A stretch of DNA of 59,299 nucleotides, taken from positions 1-59,299 of the forward strand of contig JBBSTI010000001.1 of NCBI GenBank assembly GCA_038236005.1. The letters are read 5' to 3'. Source of the stretch: CANKBT01 sp038236005. Lineage in GTDB: Bacteria > Actinomycetota > Actinomycetes > Mycobacteriales > SCTD01. Positions 50,122 to 57,206 of the stretch are shown here, piece by piece. The notes below the pieces were generated by a model, which was not told the DNA's origin, ran no database searches, and was given only the letters and a program-made list of their open reading frames with translations. The first letter of the stretch is position 1, and every line of letters begins with the position of its first letter. Position numbers and translations under genes: made by a program.

Positions 50122-52665
50122 CTAGCGGATCACCCGCAGCGGTCCGCGGAGCGGGTCGACCGCGCGTGGGAGCGGGAAGGCGCCCCGGGCTACGAGGTCG
50201 GCGAAGGCCTCGGCCGGACCGGGCCGGGACACCAGATAGCCCTGGACCACGTCGGCTCCGAGCCGCCGCAGCCCGTCGAGGGCCGTCAGGTCCTCCACCC
50301 CCTCCGCCACCACCATCAGCTCCAGCGCGTGCCCGAGGTCGATCACCGCTTTGACGATCGCGGTGCTGCCGGCCTGGTGCCCGAGCCGGAGCACGAAGCT
50401 CTTGTCCACCTTGACCTCGTGGACAGGCAGCTGCTGGAGATAGGCCAGCGAGCTGTAGCCGGTGCCGAAGTCGTCGACCGACAGCCGCACCCCGAGGCTG
50501 CGCAGCTCCCGCAGGACCGTGATGGCCCGGTCCGGGTCGGCCATGACGCTGCTCTCGGTGATCTCCAGGCACAGCGCCGAGCTGGGCAGCCGGTGATGGA
50601 CGAGCGATGCCCGCACGTCCTCGACCAGGCCTGGTTCCAGCAGCGTGCGAGGGGAGAGGTTGACCGCCATCACCAGGTTGGGCAGCGTCTCCCGCCAGCG
50701 GGCGCACTGAGTGAGGGCCAGGTCCAGCATGCTGCGGGTGAGCAGCACGATCAGCCCGGTGCGCTCGGCGAGCCCGATGAACTCGTCCGGCGGGACCATG
50801 CCCCGCACGGGGTGGTCCCAGCGCACCAGGGCCTCGAAGCCGACCAGCTCGCCGGTCGCAGCGTCGACCTGCGGCTGGAAGTGGCAGAGCAGCTCCTGGC
50901 GGTCGATCGCGGCGTCGAGGTGCGCCAGCAGACTGAGTCGCTGAGGGTCGGTCTGGTCGAGGTCCTCGTCGAACAGCTGCCAGCCGAGCCGGCGGTCCTT
51001 GGCCCGATACATCGCCATGTCCGCGTGCTGCAGCAACAGGTCGGCGTCGCGTCCGTGCTCCGGGCTCAGTGCGAGCCCGAGGGAGGCTCTGACCTGCAGG
51101 TCGAGCCCGTCCACGGCCAGCGGCCGCGCCAGCGCCGCCTGCAGGCTGGTGGCCGCGCTCTCGGCGTCGAAGCCCTCGTCGCGGGTCAGCAGCACGGCGA
51201 ACTCGTCGCCGCCGAGCCGGGCGACCAGGCTCCCCTCCGGGGCGGCCGACACCAGTCGCGCGGCGACCTCGCGCAGCAGCCCGTCACCGCTGGCATGGCC
51301 CAGGGTGTCGTTGATCTCTTTGAACCCGTCGAGGTCGAGCATGAGGACCGCACAGCCCGCGCGCGTCGTGTCCAGGGTCTGCCCGAGCTGCTCGTGGAAG
51401 CAGAACCGGTTCGGCAGGCCGGTCAGGCCGTCGTGCCGGGCGTCGTGCCGCAGCTGGTCGACGAGGCGTCCGTGCCGCAGCGCGGTGCTGATCTGGGCCG
51501 CCGCGAGGTGCAGCAGGTTGACGTCGTCCGGGGTGAACGAGCTGGTCTCGCCGAGCCGGTCGGCGACCGCGAGGACACCGACCACCTCTGAGCCGGCGAA
51601 CATCGGCACGAGCACCGCGTCACGCAGGCCCTTCTGGTCGAGCCACGCCTGGCTCTTGCCGCCCGCCTCGAGCAGCTGCGGCTGACCGGTGGCGAGGACG
51701 ACCTGGACCGGGCCGTCCAGCAGGCCGGGCGCTTCACGCATCGGGCGGTCGCCGCTGAGCAGCAGGCTCGTCAACGGTTCGCCGCCGCGGTCCTTCTCCG
51801 AGCCGCTGGCCAGCGCCCTCGTACGCCGTGCCGTGGTCGGCCCGCTCTCCACCAGGGCGGCCGAACCGGCGTTCAGCATCGACCGGGTCGCGGCCAGGAT
51901 CTCGGCCCGCAGGGTGGTGCTCCCGAGCGCCCCGGACAGCTCCTTCGCGAAGGCGGACATCCCGTCGAGCGTGCGGAACCGCCGGATCAGTCGCGTGTAG
52001 CCGTAGTAGGCCACGACAGCGACCGCCATGAGCACGATCACGAGCGGGAGCGCGTGAGCGTCCGCACGGGCGATGAGCAGGATGCACAGCGCGGCGGAGG
52101 CGTTCAGCAAGGCGCTGACCGCGGTCGTGGCCGTCATGATGCCGACCTCGCGTCGGGCAACCCCACCCTGCAGACGCCACATCGCCAGGACGATGTACAG
52201 GACGCCCAGCACGGTGACGGTGACGACGAGCAGGGTCGCAGCGACCCAGGGGACGTCTAGCCCGCGTCGGTCGGCAAGTCCGAGCCGTTGCCAGAGGACC
52301 ACCAATGCCGACGTCTCGGCGGCGAACAGCGACAGGTTGAAGGCGGCCTTCGGAACGGTGGTCCGCCGATAGGCCGCCACGGCAGCAGCGGCGGCGAGTC
52401 GGGAGAGGAGAAGGGGGACCGGGCCGACCAGGAACAGGCCCAGCACCAGCGGCAGCTCTGACATCGACAGCGAGAGGGTCTGCGCCCGCACCTCGACATG
52501 CACCTGCGCACTCTCGGCCAGTCCGAAGGCCAGCAGCAGCGCCGAGATAGTGAACCAGCGGCCGTCGTACAGCGACGCGCCCGATCCCACCAGCCACCAC
52601 CACAGGCCGGCGGTCCCGAGCAGGGCGCCGAACGTGAAGGGCAGCAGTCGGCGGGCGGCGGTCAC
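50122..52665 (-). CDS. Membrane GGDEF-EAL protein (c-di-GMP cyclase/phosphodiesterase)
   Basis: An 847-residue signalling protein. About eight N-terminal helices (residues 1-240, MASE-like) are followed by a GAF-like domain (about 255-425, GLRDAVLVPMFAGSEVVGVL). The GGDEF domain (about 430-590) has an intact RLGGDEFAVLL motif and an upstream LMLDLDGFKEINDTLGH. The EAL domain (about 600-835) has FEALVRWDHP, AVNLSPRTL, LEITESS, DDFGTGYSS, KVDKSFV and VAEGVE. Both catalytic motifs look intact, so synthesis and hydrolysis are both possible. It resembles Streptomyces RmdA/CdgB-type proteins. GTG at 52665. The gene follows the GGSLN-repeat gene by 28 bp on the same strand. Confidence 0.92.
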   Translation of the reverse strand: MTAARRLLPFTFGALLGTAGLWWWLVGSGASLYDGRWFTISALLLAFGLAESAQVHVEVRAQTLSLSMSELPLVLGLFLVGPVPLLLSRLAAAAAVAAYRRTTVPKAAFNLSLFAAETSALVVLWQRLGLADRRGLDVPWVAATLLVVTVTVLGVLYIVLAMWRLQGGVARREVGIMTATTAVSALLNASAALCILLIARADAHALPLVIVLMAVAVVAYYGYTRLIRRFRTLDGMSAFAKELSGALGSTTLRAEILAATRSMLNAGSAALVESGPTTARRTRALASGSEKDRGGEPLTSLLLSGDRPMREAPGLLDGPVQVVLATGQPQLLEAGGKSQAWLDQKGLRDAVLVPMFAGSEVVGVLAVADRLGETSSFTPDDVNLLHLAAAQISTALRHGRLVDQLRHDARHDGLTGLPNRFCFHEQLGQTLDTTRAGCAVLMLDLDGFKEINDTLGHASGDGLLREVAARLVSAAPEGSLVARLGGDEFAVLLTRDEGFDAESAATSLQAALARPLAVDGLDLQVRASLGLALSPEHGRDADLLLQHADMAMYRAKDRRLGWQLFDEDLDQTDPQRLSLLAHLDAAIDRQELLCHFQPQVDAATGELVGFEALVRWDHPVRGMVPPDEFIGLAERTGLIVLLTRSMLDLALTQCARWRETLPNLVMAVNLSPRTLLEPGLVEDVRASLVHHRLPSSALCLEITESSVMADPDRAITVLRELRSLGVRLSVDDFGTGYSSLAYLQQLPVHEVKVDKSFVLRLGHQAGSTAIVKAVIDLGHALELMVVAEGVEDLTALDGLRRLGADVVQGYLVSRPGPAEAFADLVARGAFPLPRAVDPLRGPLRVIR

Positions 52666-52693
52666 AGCCGCCCGCCGACCTTCGTGCCGACCG

Positions 52694-52945
52694 CTAGTTC
52701 AGGCTGCCGCCATTGAGCGACCCGCCATTGAGCGACCCGCCGTTGAGGCTGCCGCCGTTCAGGAAGTCGTTCAAAGATCCCCCATTGAGGGAGCCGCCGT
52801 TGAGCGAGCCGCCGGTGCCCTTGTACTTGAAGCCCTCCGGCGAGCCGTGCGAGCCGGTGGCGACGGCCGCCGACAGGGCGAGGGCTGCGCCGAGGACGAC
52901 GACAGCGGTGCGGGTGGTGAGCGAGCGAGCAGCGGTGAGGACCAT
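52694..52945 (-). CDS. Small exported protein with tandem GGSLN repeats
   Basis: An 83-residue product from ATG 52945 with GGAG upstream. A signal peptide (TTRTAVVVLGAALALSAAVA) is followed by a short spacer (GSHGSPEGFKYKGT), then seven GGSLN pentads with one DFLN variant in the middle; the protein ends exactly on a pentad. The spacing of Leu every five residues resembles a pentapeptide-repeat helix (central Leu, Gly at i+2), but position i-1 is Ser rather than Asp/Asn. It lies 28 bp upstream of the GGDEF-EAL gene on the same strand. Function unknown. Confidence 0.75.
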   Translation of the reverse strand: MVLTAARSLTTRTAVVVLGAALALSAAVATGSHGSPEGFKYKGTGGSLNGGSLNGGSLNDFLNGGSLNGGSLNGGSLNGGSLN

Positions 52946-53225
52946 GGTCAGGGCTCCGATCGAGAGGGGGTGTGGTCGAGGAAGGCCACGAGCTGAGGAA
53001 GACTGACCGGTATGCGTTCAGCATGTCCGACCTCGCCTTCGCTCACGAACTTTCCTGACAGGTGTTTCGTCTTTCCAGCAACGCCCTCTGAAGCCCGAGT
53101 CCTTACACGATCGGGCAGTTAAGAGTCCCTGATAGGGCCGTTCGGCGCAAGGTGTTGGCGCCTCATGGACGATCCTGGGCTGGAACCGAACCTATCGCCC
53201 GGTCGTACAGGGCGGCCGGAAAGCA
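52946..53225. other. Intergenic region between GGSLN gene and sulfur operon terminator
   Basis: About 280 bases without convincing coding potential. It must hold the promoter for the minus-strand GGSLN gene; GGAG near its start is visible, but I cannot assign -35/-10 boxes. It contains a relatively A/T-rich section (about 53085-53140). A short ATG-led frame at 53165 has no family resemblance. Confidence 0.5.
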
Positions 53226-53259
53226 CTCAGGCCCGGTCCCTCACGGGACCGGGCCTGAG
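53226..53259 (-). terminator. Perfect 15-bp hairpin after the DUF1416 gene
   Basis: CTCAGGCCCGGTCCC (53226-53240) pairs with GGGACCGGGCCTGAG (53245-53259) around TCAC. It is 12 bp beyond the stop of the last gene in the minus-strand sulfur operon; a weak T-rich run follows on that strand (TGCTTTCC). Confidence 0.85.
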
Positions 53260-53271
53260 TCGAGCTCAGGG

Positions 53272-53574
53272 TCAGGCAGGGATGTTCACGGTCGCCTCGA
53301 TGGCCTCGCCCTGCACCGCGGTCACGGAGGTGTCCAGGGGCTGGGCCCCTCGCGCCAGCACCCGCAGGGTCCACTCGCCCTGCGCCGCGTAGAACCGGAA
53401 GTAGCCGGTCGCCGACGTCTGCACCTCGGCGGTGAACTCTCCGGTCGAGCCGAGCAGCCGGACGTAGGCCCCCGGCAGCGGCTGGTCGCCCTGGGTCACG
53501 GTGCCGTGCAGCACCGCCTCGCCGGGCGAGACCGACAGTGCCGGGAGGGTGTCCTGGTCAGGGGCGCCGCACAT
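53272..53574 (-). CDS. DUF1416 family protein
   Basis: A 100-residue protein beginning MCGAPDQDTL, with VTQGDQPLPGAYVRLLGSTG, EFTAEVQTSATGYFRFYAAQ and EWTLRVL, a carboxypeptidase-regulatory-like beta sandwich. The gene is almost always found directly after a thiosulfate sulfurtransferase gene in actinobacteria, as here, and its ATG overlaps the sseA stop (TGATG). A role in sulfur transfer is inferred from context only. The N-terminal Cys is conserved. Confidence 0.87.
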   Translation of the reverse strand: MCGAPDQDTLPALSVSPGEAVLHGTVTQGDQPLPGAYVRLLGSTGEFTAEVQTSATGYFRFYAAQGEWTLRVLARGAQPLDTSVTAVQGEAIEATVNIPA

Positions 53575-54407
53575 CAGACGTCCTTCTGGATCGGGACGCC
53601 GACCAGCGAGCCGTACTCGGCCCAGCTGCCGTCGTAGTTCTTCACGTCGGTCTTGCCGAGCAGCTCGTGCAGCACGAACCACGTGTGGCTCGAGCGCTCC
53701 CCGATCCGGCAGTAGGCGATGGTCGGCCGGTCCTCGGCGAGCCCGGCGTCGCCGTACAGGGTGGCCAGCTCGTCGTCGCTCTTGAAGGTCCCGTCGTCCG
53801 CGGCGGCCTTGCTCCACGGGATGTTGATCGCCGACGGGATGTGGCCGGCCCGCTGCGACTGCTCCTGCGGCAGGTGCGCCGGCGCCTTGATCTTGCCGCT
53901 GAACTCGTCCGGGCTCCGGACGTCGACGAGGTTCTTCTGGCCGATCGCCTGCACCACCTCGTCGCGGAAGGCGCGCAGCTGCAGGTTCGGCTCCTTCGCC
54001 TCGTACGACGTGGTGGGTCGCTCGGTCACGTCCGTGGTCAGCTCGCGTCCGTCCAGCTCCCACTTCTTGCGCCCGCCGTCGAGCAGTCGGACGTCGGCGT
54101 GGCCATACAGCTTGAGCTGCCAGTAGGCGTAGGCGGCGAACCAGTTGTTGTTGCCGCCGTAGAGCACGACGGTGTCGTCGTTGGACACGCCGCGCTCGGA
54201 GAGCAGCGCGCCGAACTGGTCCTTGTCGACGAAGTCGCGACGGACCTGGTCCTGGAGGTCGGTGGTCCAGTCGAGCTTGATGGCGCCGGTGATGTGGCCC
54301 TTGTCGTAGGCACTGGTGTCCTCATCGACCTCGATCAGGACGATGCCGTCGGTGTCGAGGTTGTCCTCGACCCACTGGGCGGTGACGAGCGAGTTCTCGC
54401 GGCTCAT
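53574..54407 (-). CDS. sseA: Two-domain rhodanese (thiosulfate sulfurtransferase), copy 2
   Basis: A 277-residue tandem rhodanese with catalytic CRIGERSSHTWFVL (Cys near residue 233) and KNYDGSWAEYG at the end. It is closely related in layout to copy 1 (4859-5752), but the genomic partner differs: here it precedes DUF1416, there sufE. The DUF4395-sseA-DUF1416 order matches the CysA-type locus of streptomycetes and mycobacteria. ATG at 54407 with AAGGAG 9 nt upstream. The cysteine-rich leader peptide upstream suggests sulfur-responsive control. Confidence 0.93.
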   Translation of the reverse strand: MSRENSLVTAQWVEDNLDTDGIVLIEVDEDTSAYDKGHITGAIKLDWTTDLQDQVRRDFVDKDQFGALLSERGVSNDDTVVLYGGNNNWFAAYAYWQLKLYGHADVRLLDGGRKKWELDGRELTTDVTERPTTSYEAKEPNLQLRAFRDEVVQAIGQKNLVDVRSPDEFSGKIKAPAHLPQEQSQRAGHIPSAINIPWSKAAADDGTFKSDDELATLYGDAGLAEDRPTIAYCRIGERSSHTWFVLHELLGKTDVKNYDGSWAEYGSLVGVPIQKDV

Positions 54408-54463
54408 GGTGGTGTGCTCCTTGCTGTGGCGGAAATTCGTGGGTGGTGGCGGGTGACGAGCCG

Positions 54464-54952
54464 TCAGGCGGCGGCGCGTCGGACGAGCAGGTAGACCTCG
54501 CATCCCAGGCAGAAGGCGAAGACGGCGTTGAGGAGGGCCGCGACCAGCGCGAACCCGACGGCGACCTGGCCTATGACGGTGGCACCGGCCAGGAGGGCCA
54601 CCAGACCGACCGCGGCGAATGCCAGACCCACCGCCTGGGCGAAGCGCGGCGGCTCCGGGGCCTCCCACTCGGTCGGCGGAGCCAGGCGGGGCCGGACGAA
54701 GGAGCGGAAGAGCCACGCGTGCGGCGTGTGCTGGACGCCGCGGACCGCGCCGAGCGCGAAGAGCGCAGCCTGGACGGCGAGCAGCACGACGTTGACGGGC
54801 GAGGGCAGCAGCAGCACCGCCACCAGCACGACAGCGGTCAGCGCGGCGGCGAACTGCGGTCCACGCGGGTCGATGCCGCCCTGGGGCGGGCTCGCGACAC
54901 CGGCGGTCGGCCGCGGCGTGGTGGCGTGGTGATCGAACTGGGTGGTGGACAT
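54464..54952 (-). CDS. DUF4395 domain membrane protein
   Basis: A 162-residue protein: disordered N-terminus, GIDPRGPQFAAALTAVVLVA opening the first helix, four predicted helices, and the conserved FAFCLGCEVYLL with two cysteines near the C-terminus. DUF4395 proteins sit next to thioredoxins and sulfurtransferases, and the Cys pair in a membrane helix suggests a thiol redox or sulfur-transport role. ATG at 54952 with GAGGAG. First structural gene of the sulfur operon. Confidence 0.87.
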   Translation of the reverse strand: MSTTQFDHHATTPRPTAGVASPPQGGIDPRGPQFAAALTAVVLVAVLLLPSPVNVVLLAVQAALFALGAVRGVQHTPHAWLFRSFVRPRLAPPTEWEAPEPPRFAQAVGLAFAAVGLVALLAGATVIGQVAVGFALVAALLNAVFAFCLGCEVYLLVRRAAA

Positions 54953-54972
54953 GTCGCTCCTCGGGGATGGCC

Positions 54973-54991
54973 GCCCGGCACGTCGCCGGGC
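54973..54991 (-). promoter_or_regulatory. Hairpin between leader peptide and DUF4395 Shine-Dalgarno
   Basis: GCCCGGC (54973-54979) pairs with GCCGGGC (54985-54991) around ACGTC, about 10 bases before the GAGGAG of the DUF4395 gene on the minus strand. Its place after the leader peptide makes it a candidate attenuator stem. Confidence 0.5.
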
Positions 54992-55078
54992 GCGCTGGAA
55001 GATGTGCGCAGCGCGTGGATCCCGCCAGTTTAGTCCAGTAACCTCATGGACTTAAGTAAATAGAGTCTGCGGGAGCCG

Positions 55079-55156
55079 TCAGGACATTCGACACAGCGCC
55101 GAGCACACGCGGCAGTGATCCACTGCCCGGCGCTTGGTGAGCATGGTCGAGGACAT
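55079..55156 (-). CDS. Cysteine-rich leader peptide of the sulfur operon
   Basis: A 25-codon frame from ATG 55156 (or ATG 55144) encodes MSSTMLTKRRAVDHCRVCSA and a short end with a further Cys. Short peptides with the LTKRRAVDLCR signature precede sulfur-assimilation genes in many actinobacteria, where ribosome stalling at Cys codons is thought to report cysteine shortage. Here three Cys codons lie within eight codons, ending 127 bp before DUF4395, with an AT-rich stretch (55029-55065, containing TTTAGTCC and GGACTTAA) and a GC hairpin in between. Confidence 0.75.
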   Translation of the reverse strand: MSSTMLTKRRAVDHCRVCSALCRMS

Positions 55157-55233
55157 GACACCGACAGTAGGCGCTGTCCTTCCGGTGATCGGCAGAAGTC
55201 TCATGATGTGGTCACCGCATCCATATCGTGAGA

Positions 55234-55695
55234 TCAGACCCGCGCCAAGGCGCTCAAGACCTGGTCCCGGGTGGGTGCTCCCGTCGCCCGGGTGATCTCC
55301 ACGCCCCCTGCGTCGAGGACGAGCGTGGTAGGCGTGCGGAGGATGCCGAAGGCGCGCGTGGCGTCGAGGTGGTGCTCGGCGTCGACCTCGACGTGCGCCA
55401 CTCCGTCGACCAGGCCGATGACCTCGTCGAGCACCCGGCGGGTCGCGCGGCACGGCGCGCAGAAGGCGCTGCTGAACTGGAGCAGAGTGGCGCGCTCGCC
55501 GAGCTGATCCCCCACCTCTGCCACGAGCTCCGCGCCGGCGGGCGTCGTGTCCGGCGCCCGGGCCTCGTCGACGTCGGTCGCGGGGGGGCGTACGTCGTGG
55601 GTGCCACTGAAGCGACCATCGGTCGCGGCGCGCCACAGCCCGAAGGCGAGCGCCAGCACGACGGCGGCGACGGCAATCCAGGCTCCGGTGGTCAC
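55234..55695 (-). CDS. Membrane-anchored thioredoxin-like protein
   Basis: About 153 residues. One N-terminal helix (GAWIAVAAVVLALAFGLW) is followed by a thioredoxin domain with the active site FCAPCRATRR (CAPC), VEVDAEHHLDATRAFGI and the cis-Pro loop LRTPTTLVLD. GTG at 55695 starts directly before the helix; a TTG at 55719 would extend it by eight residues. It likely exposes its active site outside the membrane and supports thiol exchange with the DUF4395 protein encoded next. Confidence 0.85.
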   Translation of the reverse strand: MTTGAWIAVAAVVLALAFGLWRAATDGRFSGTHDVRPPATDVDEARAPDTTPAGAELVAEVGDQLGERATLLQFSSAFCAPCRATRRVLDEVIGLVDGVAHVEVDAEHHLDATRAFGILRTPTTLVLDAGGVEITRATGAPTRDQVLSALARV

Positions 55696-55768
55696 ACCGA
55701 CCCAACGGGGGTCCCGCAAGAAATGTTCCGGCGTGTGACGCAGGCGACCTGCCCGGGACGGAGAACGA

Positions 55769-55793
55769 GGCCCCGGGATGTCTCCCCGGGGCC
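55769..55793 (-). terminator. Hairpin after the 55818 gene
   Basis: GGCCCCGGG (55769-55777) pairs with CCCGGGGCC (55785-55793) around a 7-nt loop, 25 bp beyond the stop of the small minus-strand gene at 55818 and upstream of the thioredoxin gene; it would end the moaD copy 2 transcript. Confidence 0.7.
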
Positions 55794-55817
55794 CCGCCTG
55801 ATGGTGCGGTGGATCCG

Positions 55818-56003
55818 TCAGCGATTGATCTTGACTGTCTTGGTCAGGTCACCAAAGCCGACCTTGCCCTGGCCCTTGAGGCGGAACACGAGCGTGTGCT
55901 TGCCCTTGGCGAGCGTCTTCTTCAGGGTGACGGTGCCGAGACCCTTCTTGAGCTTCGGCTTGTAGCCCACCTTGAACGTCGAGGCGGTGACGGCCTGGCC
56001 CAC
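55818..56003 (-). CDS. Short basic beta-rich protein, probable fragment
   Basis: From GTG 56003 the frame encodes about 61 residues: VGQAVTASTFKVGYKPKLKK followed by GLGTVTLKKTLAKGKHTLVF and a Lys-rich end FGDLTKTVKINR. This is the closing part of the Ig-like repeats found in large secreted surface proteins. No signal peptide or N-terminal part remains, so it may be a remnant or mis-started gene. It directly follows moaD copy 2 on the same strand. Confidence 0.5.
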   Translation of the reverse strand: MGQAVTASTFKVGYKPKLKKGLGTVTLKKTLAKGKHTLVFRLKGQGKVGFGDLTKTVKINR

Positions 56004-56023
56004 TTCGGGAGCCGGTGGGACGA

Positions 56024-56320
56024 TCAGCCGCCCGCGAACGGGGGCAGCAGCTCGACCACCGACCCGGGGGCGATCATCACCGTGTCCGGGTCCTGCGAGC
56101 GCACCGGGAGGTCGCCCACCAGCACCGAGCACACCGCCACGGTGCGTGCCATCCGGTCGTCGGGATGCCGTTCGAGCACGAGGCCCATGAGGGCCGACAG
56201 CGACACCTCGGCCGCGACATCGAAGGTGTCCTCCGCGGTGCCGGCGGCCGCACGAGCGCCCGCCCAGTAGCGCACGGTGACCGTCTCACTCCGCTGATCA
56301 CGCCCAGCTGTGTCACTCAT
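56024..56320 (-). CDS. MoaD/ThiS-family sulfur carrier, copy 2
   Basis: A 98-residue beta-grasp protein: after about 12 extra residues comes VTVRYWAGARAAAGTAEDTF, matching copy 1 closely, then VCSVLVGDLPVRSQDPDTVM and the end VVELLPPFAGG with the reactive diglycine. It is divergent from glnR copy 2, with 45 bp between starts. In set 1 the moaD gene is instead downstream of a hydrolase and divergent from glnR copy 1 through that gene. Confidence 0.87.
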   Translation of the reverse strand: MSDTAGRDQRSETVTVRYWAGARAAAGTAEDTFDVAAEVSLSALMGLVLERHPDDRMARTVAVCSVLVGDLPVRSQDPDTVMIAPGSVVELLPPFAGG

Positions 56321-56365
56321 GCGGGATATCCTTGCTCATCCCCGGCACGGAGGAGGGTCCAGGTC

Positions 56366-57094
56366 ATGAGTGCACTGCTGCTCCTCACGAGCGCGCTGCA
56401 GCCCTCCGCCGAGGTGCTGCCGGGCCTGGCGCTGCTGTCGCACTCGGTCAAGATCCTCCCTGCACAGGGAGCCGCGCTGCTCGACGCCCCCGAGGCCGAC
56501 CTCGTCCTCGTCGACGGCCGCCAGGACCTCGCGGCGGCCCGCGACCTGTGCCGCCTCATCCGCACGACCGGCGCCGATGCGCCCGTCCTGCTCGTCGTCA
56601 CCGAGGGCGGCCTGGCTGTCGTCGCCCACGACTGGGGCATGGACGACGTGGTGCTGCACACCTGCGGGCCTGCGGAGCTCGACGCCCGGATCCGGCTCGC
56701 GATCGGTCGCTCCAGCGCCGCGACGCCCGACGACCCCGCTGCGCACGTGATCCACCGTGGTGAGGTCGTCGTCGACGACGCGACCTACACCGCCCGGATC
56801 GGTGGCCGCCCGCTCGACCTGACCTACAAGGAGTTCGAGCTCCTGAAGTACCTCGCCCAGCACCCGGGTCGGGTCTTCAGCCGCGAGCAGCTGCTCCAGG
56901 AGGTCTGGGGCTACGACTACTTCGGCGGCACCCGCACGGTCGACGTCCACGTCCGCCGGCTGCGCGCCAAGCTCGGCACCGAGCACGAGCACCACATCGG
57001 CACGGTCCGCAACGTCGGCTACCGCTTCGTGGTGCCGACGCGCGAGAAGGACGCCGAGACGGCATCCCCGGCGCACGTGCGCTCCACCTCCTGA
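56366..57094 (+). CDS. GlnR-like OmpR-family orphan response regulator, copy 2
   Basis: A 242-residue GlnR homologue: MSALLLLTSALQPSAEVLPG with Asp50 (VLVDGRQDL), and a winged helix with DLTYKEFELLKYLAQHPGRV, FGGTRTVDVHVRRLRAKLG and GYRFVVP. The recognition-helix region is identical to copy 1, so both should bind the same DNA boxes, while the receiver-like domains differ more. ATG at 56366 with GGAGGAGGG upstream. It is followed by a palindrome, a DUF559 gene and mshD copy 2. Confidence 0.88.
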   Translation: MSALLLLTSALQPSAEVLPGLALLSHSVKILPAQGAALLDAPEADLVLVDGRQDLAAARDLCRLIRTTGADAPVLLVVTEGGLAVVAHDWGMDDVVLHTCGPAELDARIRLAIGRSSAATPDDPAAHVIHRGEVVVDDATYTARIGGRPLDLTYKEFELLKYLAQHPGRVFSREQLLQEVWGYDYFGGTRTVDVHVRRLRAKLGTEHEHHIGTVRNVGYRFVVPTREKDAETASPAHVRSTS

Positions 57095-57100
57095 TCACGT

Positions 57101-57143
57101 GCGGGGAAGGTCCTCGCGACATGTCCAGGACGATCTTCCCCGC
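57101..57143. repeat. Palindromic element left of the DUF559 gene (GGGGAA...GACATGTC...TTCCCC)
   Basis: A 43-bp imperfect palindrome beginning 7 bp after the glnR copy 2 stop: arms GCGGGGAAGGTC and GATCTTCCCCGC, with the octamer GACATGTC near the centre. It aligns without gaps to 58146-58188, 32 of 43 positions identical. A further GGGGAAGAC at 57191-57199 lies just before the ATG of the flanked gene. Confidence 0.85.
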
Positions 57144-57206
57144 TGAGCTGTCCACAGGAGCTGGCCGGCGCGGGTCGGCGACCTCGCCCAGGGGAAGACG
57201 TACGTC

